A DNA stretch of 9,662 bases from Nitrososphaera sp035620415 (lineage in GTDB: Archaea > Thermoproteota > Nitrososphaeria > Nitrososphaerales > Nitrososphaeraceae): contig DASPGV010000091.1 in assembly GCA_035620415.1 (NCBI GenBank), positions 1 to 9,662 of the forward strand, read 5' to 3'. This document shows, piece after piece, positions 1 through 5,615 of the stretch; the stretch's first letter is position 1; every line of letters begins with the position of its first letter. Both the position numbers and the translations under genes were made by a program. The notes below the pieces were generated by a model, which worked only from the letters and a program-made list of their open reading frames with translations, was not told the origin of the DNA and ran no database searches.

Positions 1-1
1 G

Positions 2-298
2 TACCTCTACGCCACGGTCATTGGCATAGCGTTCTCTATGTCGTCCAACTTCTTCCTAAACAAGGTGTGGACTTTCGAGGACAGGGACTTTTCCGCGAAA
101 AAGACTGCCATCCAGTACGGCATGTTCATGGGTTTCAGCTCGCTTGGGGCCCTTGTGCAGCTCGGCATGGTGTACACTCTCTTTGAGAGCTACGGCATGG
201 ACTACCCTCTGGCGCTCGTGCTGGGCGTCGCTACGGCAGCTGTCGGAAACTTTTTGCTCAACAAGAAATGGACTTTCAAGGAAAAAATATGGAGCTAA
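2..298 (+). CDS. GtrA-family membrane protein, C-terminal part (5' end outside window)
   Basis: The frame is open from the left edge, so the start lies upstream; the ATG at 38 is internal. The visible part holds two copies of the family signature: NFFLNKVWTF near position 50-80 and NFLLNKKWTF near 250-280. In GtrA domains a motif of this type follows TM2 and TM4. Between them are two hydrophobic helices (GMFMGFSSLGALVQLGMVYTL and the ALVLGVATAAVGNFLL region). GtrA proteins are four-helix membrane proteins linked to polyprenyl-phosphate sugar handling in cell-envelope glycosylation. In archaea the domain is often fused behind a GT2 dolichol-phosphate glycosyltransferase, and whether that is so here cannot be seen. 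The protein ends in a short basic tail, usual for the family. Confidence 0.85.
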   Translation, partial: YLYATVIGIAFSMSSNFFLNKVWTFEDRDFSAKKTAIQYGMFMGFSSLGALVQLGMVYTLFESYGMDYPLALVLGVATAAVGNFLLNKKWTFKEKIWS

Positions 299-403
299 AT
301 TGGGAAGTCGCGCCGATACTATCATGAATTTAATAAATTTACATCAAAAGATTAATTATTCACCGGCGCGATAAACAGGCAACCAACAAAAACGTCCGCT
401 AAA

Positions 404-471
404 TAGGTAGCGACCCTCCGTATCAACATGGGTTTTTTGGGGACCCTGCGATAGGAGGACGACCCTACCTA
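404..471. ncRNA. Candidate structured RNA or palindromic element
   Basis: The ends are inverted repeats: TAGGTAG (404-410) can pair with CTACCTA (465-471). Inside, after an asymmetric loop, CCTCC (415-419) can pair with GGAGG (454-458), then TAT (421-423) with ATA (451-453), and GGGT (430-433) with ACCC (443-446) around a short loop. The hexamer GACCCT occurs three times (412-417, 442-447, 461-466). It lies between a gene end and a gene start on the same strand. It could be a small RNA, an mRNA leader fold or a DNA palindrome. The strand is unknown and no RNA family was recognised. Confidence 0.3.
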
Positions 472-508
472 ATTACATAATTCCCTTTCAGAATGTAGCG
501 TCAGAATG

Positions 509-516
509 CTTTAATC
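509..516 (+). promoter_or_regulatory. TATA-like box of the winged-helix gene
   Basis: CTTTAATC is centred about 26 bases before the TTG at 539, the spacing expected for an archaeal leaderless transcript. No ribosome binding site precedes the TTG. Confidence 0.4.
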
Positions 517-538
517 CGTTCCTTAGAATTGCCGACTG

Positions 539-790
539 TTGGACGTAGTTGAGGCGTCTGTAAAGGTCCTGTCGCTTGCGGCAAACGGCGCGTCCCACAC
601 GCGGATAATGGCGCTGCACCAGCACCTTAGCCAGGACGAAATCAGGTGGCTGCTAAAGTCGCTTGTCGACAAGAACCTTCTCGAGCTCGATTCGTCGGCT
701 ACATACTGGTCAACTGTCGACGGTGTCAAGCTGCTGGAGCTCCAGCTATACATGGAAAGGATGCTGCAGGTGCGGAAAAGCCTAGTTTGA
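539..790 (+). CDS. Winged-helix transcriptional regulator (HTH_45-like)
   Basis: This 83-residue protein is probably a DNA-binding regulator. The arrangement fits the archaeal HTH_45 winged-helix type: helix 1 (VEASVKVLSLAANGA), the turn and recognition region (SHTRIMALHQHLSQDEIRWLLKSLVDKNLLEL), a short wing (SSATYWSTVDGVKLLEL) and a C-terminal helix that often dimerises. The start is TTG at 539: the nearest in-frame stop is at 524-526 and the first ATG (608) would cut into the HTH. A TATA-like box sits about 26 bases upstream, suggesting a leaderless message. Its 3' end overlaps the convergent gene by 9 bases. Its targets cannot be told from context. Confidence 0.75.
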   Translation: MDVVEASVKVLSLAANGASHTRIMALHQHLSQDEIRWLLKSLVDKNLLELDSSATYWSTVDGVKLLELQLYMERMLQVRKSLV

Positions 791-1777
791 GCGCCTCTTT
801 CTCGGCTCCATCAGGCCCATCAGCTGGTAGCCGTACTCCAGGTTGTGCTTGACGTGGTTTATGCCATGCGTGCCGTGGGGCACGAACTTGCCGTCAAGAA
901 CGTTTTCGATGTAGGTCCGCGCCTTCCTTATCGAGTTGATGGCGTGCTGCAGCTGGTTGTCGGTCAGCTTGCGCCCGAGGTCTTTTTCGACTTCCTTCTT
1001 GAGCGTCTTGGGGTTTGACAACTTGCCGTACTTTTGCAGGCGTTTGTAGTTTACAGACAGGTCGGTTATCTTTTTGATGTCCGCCACTTGGAGGCTTGCA
1101 AGCGACCGCTCAAGATCCTTCCTTGACCTGTCGGTGATGTGCATAAGGTTTTCCACCAGCTCGTCGCTGTAGGTTGGCGGCTCGCGCGCCGCCGGCACCG
1201 GCTTTTCGCCAACCGGCCTCTCGACATAGCTTGCGGCCGGGTCTTCCGGCGGGGCTGTAGACTTTCTTTCCTGATAATATCGCTCAAGGCTGTAGACGCC
1301 CACGGCCTCTCCACGGGTATCGACTCCCTTGTCGAGCGCGGAAATCGTGTCAACGATGATCCTCGGGTAGTGCAGTTTCGTCTTTTCGTCGGCCTTTTGG
1401 TAGTTCTCCATGATGTCGACGTAAATGTGAAAAGTGGCGTCGTTCACTGTCTTGGCGCCGGCGCGCTTTGAGTCGACGCCCTTTGCGGCCACGGTCAAAA
1501 AGTCGCACATTTCAGACTGCGAAAACGTCCTGCCGCTCACCGCGCACGCGTCGGCTATGGCCTTGGCCGCGGTTACCCACTTGCCGTAGGTGTTGATGGT
1601 GCCAAGGGGCACGCTTCCGATAAACTCGACTGCCTTTTTCCTTGTCGCCAGGTCTTCGATCTTGAGCATGTCAAGGCACGAAGTCAGGACGTTGCCAAGT
1701 GAAACAGACGTATTTTCTTCCGGTTCGGGGGTGGGAGTGGGTGAAGGATGTTTGTTAGCAGAAGTGTGAGAGACCAT
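782..1777 (-). CDS. Hypothetical protein, 331 aa, helix-rich
   Basis: I do not recognise this protein. It has three parts: a short Pro/Thr/Glu-rich N-terminus (PSPTPTPEPEEN); a mostly helical domain of about 150 residues (from SLGNVLTSCLDMLKIEDLA to YSLERYYQER); and, after a Pro-rich linker (PVGEKPVPAAREPP), a second helical domain rich in Lys/Arg ending in HGINHVKHNLEYGYQLMG and a basic tail PRKRRSN. There is no signal peptide or membrane segment, so it is probably cytosolic, and the basic C-terminal half could bind nucleic acid (inference). ATG at 1777 is chosen; TTG at 1783 is in frame and also fits the box at 1804-1811. Codon use and length support a real gene. It is convergent with the winged-helix gene, overlapping by 9 bases. 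Confidence 0.8.
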   Translation of the reverse strand: MVSHTSANKHPSPTPTPEPEENTSVSLGNVLTSCLDMLKIEDLATRKKAVEFIGSVPLGTINTYGKWVTAAKAIADACAVSGRTFSQSEMCDFLTVAAKGVDSKRAGAKTVNDATFHIYVDIMENYQKADEKTKLHYPRIIVDTISALDKGVDTRGEAVGVYSLERYYQERKSTAPPEDPAASYVERPVGEKPVPAAREPPTYSDELVENLMHITDRSRKDLERSLASLQVADIKKITDLSVNYKRLQKYGKLSNPKTLKKEVEKDLGRKLTDNQLQHAINSIRKARTYIENVLDGKFVPHGTHGINHVKHNLEYGYQLMGLMEPRKRRSN

Positions 1778-1803
1778 TGTCAAGGCTATTAGGCAAATTC
1801 ATG

Positions 1804-1811
1804 CCTTAAAG
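1804..1811 (-). promoter_or_regulatory. TATA-like box of the 331-aa hypothetical gene
   Basis: On the minus strand this reads CTTTAAGG, preceded by a purine-rich stretch. Its centre is about 25 bases before the TTG at 1783 and 31 before the ATG at 1777, so it does not settle the start. Another box (1862-1868) serves the divergent dUTPase gene. Confidence 0.4.
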
Positions 1812-1861
1812 CTTTCGCAGGCGCCCCTTCCATTCGACACTAGTCGGTGACACCCCTAAGG

Positions 1862-1868
1862 CTTTTTA
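1862..1868 (+). promoter_or_regulatory. TATA-like box of the dUTPase gene
   Basis: CTTTTTA is centred about 28 bases before the ATG at 1894, and about 26 before the TTG at 1891 that abuts it. A leaderless start is likely. Confidence 0.4.
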
Positions 1869-1893
1869 CCAAAGGTGCAGGACTAGCAGGTTG

Positions 1894-2223
1894 ATGGACA
1901 CCCTTGAAGCAATTTTTTCGATGCAGAAGGAACTAGCATCCATGATGGACCTGTCGCGCTATCCCGCTTCGACCGAAGGCAGGGTATCGGCGCTTTCTAC
2001 AGCGATAATCCACGAGGCCGTCGAGCTCCAGAGGCTCACGAGCTGGAAGTGGTGGAAAAAGCCCACCCCCTTTGACAGCGCGACCGCAAAGGAGGAGCTA
2101 ATCGACATTTGGCACTTTGTCGTCCAGGCATCGATAGAGCTGGGCATGACGCCTGCAGAGATATTCGAGGAATACAGGAAAAAGAACAAGGTCAACCGCG
2201 ACAGGCAGACTTCAGGCTACTGA
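1894..2223 (+). CDS. dUTP diphosphatase, dimeric all-alpha type
   Basis: It probably hydrolyses dUTP to dUMP and pyrophosphate, keeping uracil out of DNA and supplying dUMP for thymidylate synthesis. The 109-residue protein shows the metal-binding pattern of the all-alpha NTP pyrophosphatase (MazG/dimeric dUTPase) superfamily: E41 and E44 in HEAVEL, then E68 and D71 in EELIDIWHF. The C-terminal KKNKVNRDRQTSGY matches the KxxxNxxRQ..GY ending of dimeric dUTPases. It is short for the family but keeps both helical motifs. ATG at 1894 is chosen; TTG at 1891 would add one residue. The last 32 bases overlap the convergent MtrA-like gene. A related house-cleaning activity on another nucleotide is possible. 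Confidence 0.85.
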   Translation: MDTLEAIFSMQKELASMMDLSRYPASTEGRVSALSTAIIHEAVELQRLTSWKWWKKPTPFDSATAKEELIDIWHFVVQASIELGMTPAEIFEEYRKKNKVNRDRQTSGY

Positions 2224-2671
2224 TGTCGGCGGTGCCCGTCATGTCCATAATTTCCATCTGGCGCCGGAATCTTTCAATGTCGCGCGCCGGCGATTTCAAT
2301 ATCGGGTAAGGCCCGAGAGCGCCGATTATCCTACCATCTTTGTCTACGCCGTTTCTGGCAAGTGTAAGCAGCGCCTGTCCTGCCCTGTGGCCCTTGACAT
2401 CTTTGCCGCAGACAATTATCCTCTTTAGATCCGGGTGCTCCAGCGCGAATCTTACTATGGCGTCGATCCCTTTGTTCTCTGAGAGCAGCCTGCCGGCTAT
2501 TGCAACCTTCTCCATGATGTCGGACTTGGATATCTCTTCGAGCAGGTCGATGCTTGACAGTGTGCATATGGCAAGTTCTTTTCCTTTGCCAAGATAATAG
2601 TCGTGTTTGATTGGGAGCAGCACTTCGCATGCCTTGCCGGCCGCATCGTCAAACTTTATCCTGATCGTCAT
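2192..2671 (-). CDS. MtrA-like corrinoid-binding protein
   Basis: This soluble 159-residue protein resembles subunit A of tetrahydromethanopterin S-methyltransferase (MtrA family). In methanogens that subunit carries a corrinoid that passes a methyl group from tetrahydromethanopterin to coenzyme M. The family core is clear: an ICTLSS strand (35-40), IIVCGKDVKGHRAGQAL (85-101) and NGVDKDGRIIGALG (107-120). His95 in the VKGHRAGQ loop aligns with the cobalt-coordinating His of methanogen MtrA. The C-terminal membrane anchor of the methanogen protein is absent. No other Mtr subunit or methanogenesis gene is near, so the role is not methanogenic; a corrinoid methyl carrier in C1 or methionine metabolism is possible. 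The ATG overlaps the stop of the PPOX gene (TAATG). Confidence 0.82.
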   Translation of the reverse strand: MTIRIKFDDAAGKACEVLLPIKHDYYLGKGKELAICTLSSIDLLEEISKSDIMEKVAIAGRLLSENKGIDAIVRFALEHPDLKRIIVCGKDVKGHRAGQALLTLARNGVDKDGRIIGALGPYPILKSPARDIERFRRQMEIMDMTGTADISSLKSACRG

Positions 2672-3072
2672 TACAGCCCCCAGCTCACCTTGTTTTTCGG
2701 CACCACTTTTAGAAACGGCGCTTCTCCTTCGCCCCAAGGGTCCGCCCTAACCCACTCGAAGCGCTGATGGAAAATCTTGTAGAGCCTTCCAAACTCTTTG
2801 CCCCTTTCGATTATCTCCGCCCTTCCTTGCACGCACACAGCCCTGTTGCCCGTAGAACTGTAGACGTCTACTGCCAGCGCGATCCTGTTGTTCCTCTTGA
2901 TGTTTTCGTACTTTTTCGTTTCGTAGTCGGTCGCGATATAGAATTCGCCATCTTCAAAGACGTAAGACACCGGCACCACGTGTGGCACGCCGTCGCGGCA
3001 GGTCGCCATCCTGCACGCCTCGTTGCGCGCAAGAAAGTCCCGCTCTGACTTTGTAAACGCCACCCTGCCCAA
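2671..3072 (-). CDS. PPOX-class flavin or F420-binding protein
   Basis: This 133-residue protein belongs to the pyridoxamine 5'-phosphate oxidase-like split-barrel family, whose members bind FMN, F420 or haem in a homodimer. Typical elements are FLARNEACRMATCRDGVPHVVPVSYVF split over strands 1-3, IATDYETKKYENIKRNNRIALAVD (46-69, the cofactor-phosphate region), a VCVQGRAEII strand (79-88) and the C-terminal VVPKNKVSWG (123-132). The frame is open upstream to 3201, but I place the start at TTG 3072: a strong TATA box (3096-3103) lies about 27 bases before it and family similarity begins there. GTG at 3063 is the alternative. It is the first gene of a pair with the MtrA-like gene. The substrate is unknown. 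Confidence 0.85.
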   Translation of the reverse strand: MGRVAFTKSERDFLARNEACRMATCRDGVPHVVPVSYVFEDGEFYIATDYETKKYENIKRNNRIALAVDVYSSTGNRAVCVQGRAEIIERGKEFGRLYKIFHQRFEWVRADPWGEGEAPFLKVVPKNKVSWGL

Positions 3073-3095
3073 TGGGAGAAATGAGAGATTTCTGC

Positions 3096-3103
3096 TATTT
3101 ATA
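3096..3103 (-). promoter_or_regulatory. TATA box of the PPOX/MtrA-like unit
   Basis: On the minus strand this reads TATAAATA, a near-consensus archaeal box about 27 bases before the TTG at 3072. It sits in one arm of an inverted repeat (GCTATTTA 3094-3101 and TAAATAGC 3124-3131) whose other arm holds the divergent zinc-finger promoter. Confidence 0.65.
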
Positions 3104-3121
3104 GGCGCGCGCCTTGAACTA

Positions 3122-3129
3122 GATAAATA
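3122..3129 (+). promoter_or_regulatory. TATA box of the C2H2 microprotein gene
   Basis: GATAAATA is centred about 26 bases before the ATG at 3152 and 20 before the ATG at 3146, favouring 3152 as a leaderless start. It mirrors the divergent box at 3096-3103. Confidence 0.55.
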
Positions 3130-3151
3130 GCATGTAAGCGTAGCAATGGCA

Positions 3152-3283
3152 ATGGCGTCCAAGGGCAGCGTCGCCCAGTTCAGGTGCCCGGTCTGCGGCA
3201 AGGTCTTCCCAACGCAGCAGGAGGCTGACGAACACGCAAGGCGCGACCACGTGGAGCAAAAGAAGCCGGCCGGCGTGAGCTAG
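3152..3283 (+). CDS. C2H2 zinc-finger microprotein, 43 aa
   Basis: A tiny protein built around one classical C2H2 finger: FRCPVCGKVF, then TQQEADEHARRDH, giving C-x2-C-x12-H-x4-H. Basic residues follow (VEQKKPAGVS). It probably binds zinc and DNA, RNA or a protein partner; single-finger proteins of this size are common in archaea of this lineage (established knowledge, not searched here). Start ATG 3152 is chosen from TATA spacing; ATG 3146 in the same frame would give 45 residues. It is divergent from the PPOX gene. Its stop overlaps that of the convergent small membrane protein by 4 bases in GCTAGCTAG. Confidence 0.8.
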   Translation: MASKGSVAQFRCPVCGKVFPTQQEADEHARRDHVEQKKPAGVS

Positions 3284-3546
3284 CTAGTTTTTTTGTCGCC
3301 TTTCCACCTGCCGAACCTTACCATGAACACACCGGCCGCTATTATCATCAGCGAAATCGCTAGGAACGCCGGCTGCACGATTCCTGCGAGCTGGTCGGGA
3401 GCCGTCGATGTGTACGTGCATTCTTGCTCAGTCACGCATTCCTTGTTTACTGGAAATGCCAGAAGGACGGCCACGAACGCGACCAAGAGCGCGACCCCTG
3501 CCGACGACATTATGGCGCCCAACTTGGTCAGCAATTCCTGCGGCAT
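3280..3546 (-). CDS. Small membrane protein with two TM helices
   Basis: Hypothetical protein of 88 residues with two predicted membrane helices, about 13-32 (MSSAGVALLVAFVAVLLAFP) and 55-76 (GIVQPAFLAISLMIIAAGVF). The loop between them holds two Cys (C37 and C43 in NKECVTEQEC) and is Thr/Glu-rich. It probably lies outside, because the C-terminus is basic (RFGRWKGDKK); the two Cys could form a disulfide. No family was recognised. The ATG at 3546 has a TATA-like box about 29 bases upstream, and that box overlaps the stop codon of the upstream gene (3573-3575). It may therefore be transcribed both on its own and by read-through. Confidence 0.75.
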   Translation of the reverse strand: MPQELLTKLGAIMSSAGVALLVAFVAVLLAFPVNKECVTEQECTYTSTAPDQLAGIVQPAFLAISLMIIAAGVFMVRFGRWKGDKKTS

Positions 3547-3571
3547 GCAAGTTGTTGCCTGCGGGCGCTTG

Positions 3572-3579
3572 ATTAAAGT
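3572..3579 (-). promoter_or_regulatory. TATA-like box overlapping the upstream gene's stop
   Basis: On the minus strand ACTTTAAT is centred about 29 bases before the ATG at 3546. The TAA stop of the 198-aa gene (3573-3575) is part of the same bases. Confidence 0.4.
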
Positions 3580-4169
3580 TGCGCAGGGTCGAGCGTGACA
3601 AACCTATACGAGTCTTCCTTGCGTACACGCTTGAACTGGCTGTCAAAGTACACAAACGCCCTGTCCTTGTAGAGGTGGCTGTCCCAGAGGTCGTGCACCT
3701 TGCCGAAATAGTCCTTCTTTGTCCTGCCCTTCATCCGGAGGAGCTCGTGCGCAAGTACGTGCGACACCCGGGGGCAGTTCCTGTCGGCGTAGAAGGAATG
3801 GCGCGCCGTTTCTGAAGCGCCGGCCCCCGGCCTCTCCCACCACGATATCCCGAGGTTCTCCGCGGTGTATCCTTCGGTGTTGCAGTCGGTCCAGAGCGGC
3901 TTGAAGTATGCCAAGTAAAAGTGGTAGGTCTCCTTGCCCCGATCCGAGTGGTCCCGGATAAGGTAGGCAAGCGACATCCTGTCAAAAAGCATGCCGGGCA
4001 CTACTGGCAGTATGTCTGCCTCGACCGGCAGCTTTGTGTCAAAGTAGCGCTGGGCCCACCACTTGAAAAACCGCGCCATCGAGGAGACATAGTCCCAGTC
4101 CTCCTTCTGCCTCTGCTCCCACTCTTTGTTCTTGGCGACGTAGATGAAAAAGATCTTGTCCGCTTTCAA
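3573..4169 (-). CDS. Hypothetical protein with a degenerate zincin motif (HExxR)
   Basis: This 198-residue soluble protein has no recognised family name. Residues 135-165 resemble a metalloprotease active site: HVLAHELLRMKG (137-148) keeps the H-E and the Gly of HExxHxxG but has Arg145 in place of the second zinc His; VHDLWDSH (158-165) follows with H159 and H165. The N-terminal half is rich in aromatic residues (WKNEW-like and FFKWWAQRYF). It may be an inactive protease relative, or H159/H165 may supply the missing ligand (inference). The start is TTG 4169; no ATG or GTG lies between it and the in-frame stop upstream. It begins 7 bases after the stop of the C2H2 microprotein, so the two are likely one operon. 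Confidence 0.75.
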   Translation of the reverse strand: MKADKIFFIYVAKNKEWEQRQKEDWDYVSSMARFFKWWAQRYFDTKLPVEADILPVVPGMLFDRMSLAYLIRDHSDRGKETYHFYLAYFKPLWTDCNTEGYTAENLGISWWERPGAGASETARHSFYADRNCPRVSHVLAHELLRMKGRTKKDYFGKVHDLWDSHLYKDRAFVYFDSQFKRVRKEDSYRFVTLDPAQL

Positions 4170-4176
4170 CTCCGGC

Positions 4177-4341
4177 TCAGCCGTCTTTGTGATGTCCGCA
4201 GCTGCATGAGTCCTGTTTGCCCCCCACCCAGCCGGCCTTCGGCTGCGGGTGAACCTTGCTCATGTGCTTCAATAACTTGTATTCAGAGTCAAAGCCCTCT
4301 CCGCATATAGAGCAGTTCTGGAGTATCCGGAATTCCTTCAA
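4177..4341 (-). CDS. C2H2 zinc-finger microprotein, 54 aa, with Cys/His-rich tail
   Basis: The N-terminal half is a C2H2 finger: CSICGEGFDSEYKLLKH then MSKVH, giving C-x2-C-x12-H-x4-H. The end is SCSCGHHKDG, a second Cys/His cluster that could bind another metal ion or help the first. The only plausible start is TTG 4341, after an in-frame TAA at 4357-4359; a TATA-like box sits about 28 bases before it. It precedes the HExxR protein gene by 7 bases, suggesting a shared transcript. Role unknown: a nucleic-acid or protein-binding adaptor is likely. Confidence 0.75.
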   Translation of the reverse strand: MKEFRILQNCSICGEGFDSEYKLLKHMSKVHPQPKAGWVGGKQDSCSCGHHKDG

Positions 4342-4364
4342 TATCTGTCGGTTGAATTAAAAAG

Positions 4365-4373
4365 GAATTAAAG
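4365..4373 (-). promoter_or_regulatory. TATA-like box of the zinc-finger/HExxR operon
   Basis: The minus strand reads CTTTAATTC, centred about 28 bases before the TTG at 4341. This supports that non-ATG start and a leaderless message. Confidence 0.45.
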
Positions 4374-4525
4374 CATTACTGTAACAAAGTCAGGACGTTG
4401 CAGTTAACAGAAGCTCCGGCCAATTTTTTCATGTTCTCAATAGTTTCATGAATTTGTTATGAAGTTGCAGTAGAATTTTCTGGAGCTAGCTTTCTATGTT
4501 CCTTACGTACTTCTCCAAGCTTATA

Positions 4526-4586
4526 GTGCATATACAGGGGAGCAGGTGCTTTCCGAGCATCCCCAACTCCCCCTGTATCGGTGCAC
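4526..4586. repeat. Imperfect long hairpin (candidate RNA or palindromic element)
   Basis: GTGCA (4526-4530) pairs with TGCAC (4582-4586). After a small loop, ATACAGGGG (4532-4540) pairs with CCCCTGTAT (4570-4578), AG (4541-4542) with CT (4567-4568) past one bulged C, and an inner hairpin GGTGCT/AGCATCC (4545-4550 and 4556-4562) closes around TTCCG. About 22 base pairs over 61 bases is unlikely to be chance. No T-tract follows on either strand, which speaks against a simple terminator. Confidence 0.5.
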
Positions 4587-4737
4587 CAACAGAATTAGTT
4601 AAGGGCAACTACGCCGTTCTCTGACCCGTTGGCACACCGGCTTGATAAAATATTTTATGGTGTTTCTGTTTTTAAAAAATGACTTTTCTGAGTTTATTGC
4701 CAAAAGACTTCGCAGCCCAATCGCAACTGGGGCACGA

Positions 4738-4745
4738 ATTTAAAT
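4738..4745 (+). promoter_or_regulatory. TATA box of the methyltransferase gene
   Basis: ATTTAAAT is centred about 28 bases before the ATG at 4770. The promoter looks intact although the gene is interrupted. Confidence 0.5.
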
Positions 4746-4769
4746 GGAGTTAGAACTTTATGAAGAACA

Positions 4770-5615
4770 ATGTCTGCAGGCTACGACCCAGTCAAGTACA
4801 AGATAAGCTCGATCCAGAACTGGAATTCGGCCGCGCCGGGCTGCCATAGCGACTGGGCAAGCAAGGGCAGAGGCCCTTTCAGGTCTACTGCCGAACTTGT
4901 CAAGGCCGCAGAAATCAGGCCGGGGGATCATGTTCTCGACGTGGCGTGCGGCACGGGCGCGGTCTCGATGCTAGTGGCGCCATTACTCGGGCCTTCAGGG
5001 ATGCTTGTCGGGATCGACTTTTCCAGGGTGGCGCTTGAAATCGCCAGGAAATCTGTGCCATCAGGCCACTTTATCGAGATGGACGCCGAGAACATTGGCC
5101 TTGAAATAAAGTTCGACAGGATACTGTGCTAGTACTCCATGATGTTCTTCCCAGAGCCGGCGCGAGTCCTCCGCCGGCTATTGATGCTTTTGAAAGCTGG
5201 AGGCAGGCTGGCGGTGGCGGTCCACGGGACCCCAGAGGGGACGCCGTATTTCACCACGATAATGGAGCCTGTCCTGCGCTACATACCTGACATCCGGCCC
5301 GAAGGGACCCCAACCGTCCACCGCTTTGGCAACAAGGCAGAATTGCGTGGGGTAATCGCCGGTGCAGGGTTCTCAGATGTTTCAACAAAGGAATTCATTT
5401 TCGATTACGAGGCTGGGACCTTTGATCAGTACTGGTCCGACTACATGTCAACAACTGCAAGTTCGATACGAGCCACGATAGAATGCAAGGGTGTGGAAGT
5501 GGTGGCCGCAATAAGGGCGGAAGCAGAAAAGAAAGCAGCTAAGTTCACAGTGGGCGGAAGAGTGCGCTTTCCATGGCAGGTGCTCATCGCAACCGCAGTA
5601 CGCGCGCAAGAATGA
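4770..5615 (+). pseudogene. Class I SAM-dependent methyltransferase interrupted by in-frame TAG
   Basis: The frame encodes a 281-codon methyltransferase but has TAG at codon 121 (5130-5132). Before it lie the SAM-binding motif I VLDVACGTGAVSML (55-68), the acidic strand LVGIDFS (79-85) and FDRILC (115-120). After it the same frame resumes with YSMMFFPEPARVLRRL and LKAGGRLAVAVHGTP, then a full C-terminal half. UbiE/COQ5-like relatives usually have Gln at this place (CQ followed by aromatic, then MFFPDP), so CAG-to-TAG is the simplest explanation. Without read-through the product would be a 120-residue fragment lacking half the fold. ATG 5139 could restart a C-terminal piece but has no visible signal. 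The substrate is unknown; the N-terminus (NWNSAAPGCHSDW) fits small-molecule methyltransferases. Confidence 0.8.

Larger units (their letters stand above)
299..538. other. Intergenic region with a foldable element
   Basis: About 240 bases without a convincing gene. The left half is AT-rich. The centre (404-471) holds nested inverted repeats, listed separately. The right end carries the promoter-like box of the next gene (509-516). Confidence 0.6.
4381..4769. other. Noncoding region with hairpin and AT-rich palindrome
   Basis: About 390 bases with no credible coding frame on either strand. It contains the 61-base imperfect hairpin at 4526-4586, a perfect 14-base AT palindrome at 4645-4658, repeated GTTGCAG words, and at the right end the TATA box of the methyltransferase gene. 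It separates the compact left part from the decayed middle part, so it may mark a junction (inference). Confidence 0.5.

Noticed and set aside
1139..1471. 110-codon open frame on the plus strand
   Set aside because: It lies wholly inside the well-supported 331-aa minus-strand gene and its translation has no domain-like features.
3072..3201. Longer PPOX start at 3201
   Set aside because: The extra 43 residues run across both TATA boxes and the divergent finger gene, and are outside the family's conserved region.
3921..4310. 129-codon open frame on the plus strand
   Set aside because: It is antisense to the HExxR protein and zinc-finger genes, whose motifs show the minus strand is the coding one.
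4526..4590. Hairpin ending near ACCA as a tRNA
   Set aside because: It is one long stem with an inner hairpin, without D, anticodon and T arms.
4645..4658. Perfect palindrome ATAAAATATTTTAT as an operator
   Set aside because: AT-only palindromes arise easily by chance in AT-rich intergenic DNA, and it is about 110 bases from the nearest start.
5130..5132. TAG as a pyrrolysine codon
   Set aside because: No pyrrolysine genes are visible, the lineage is not known to use it, and neighbouring genes are broken by TAA and TGA too. A CAG-to-TAG mutation is simpler.
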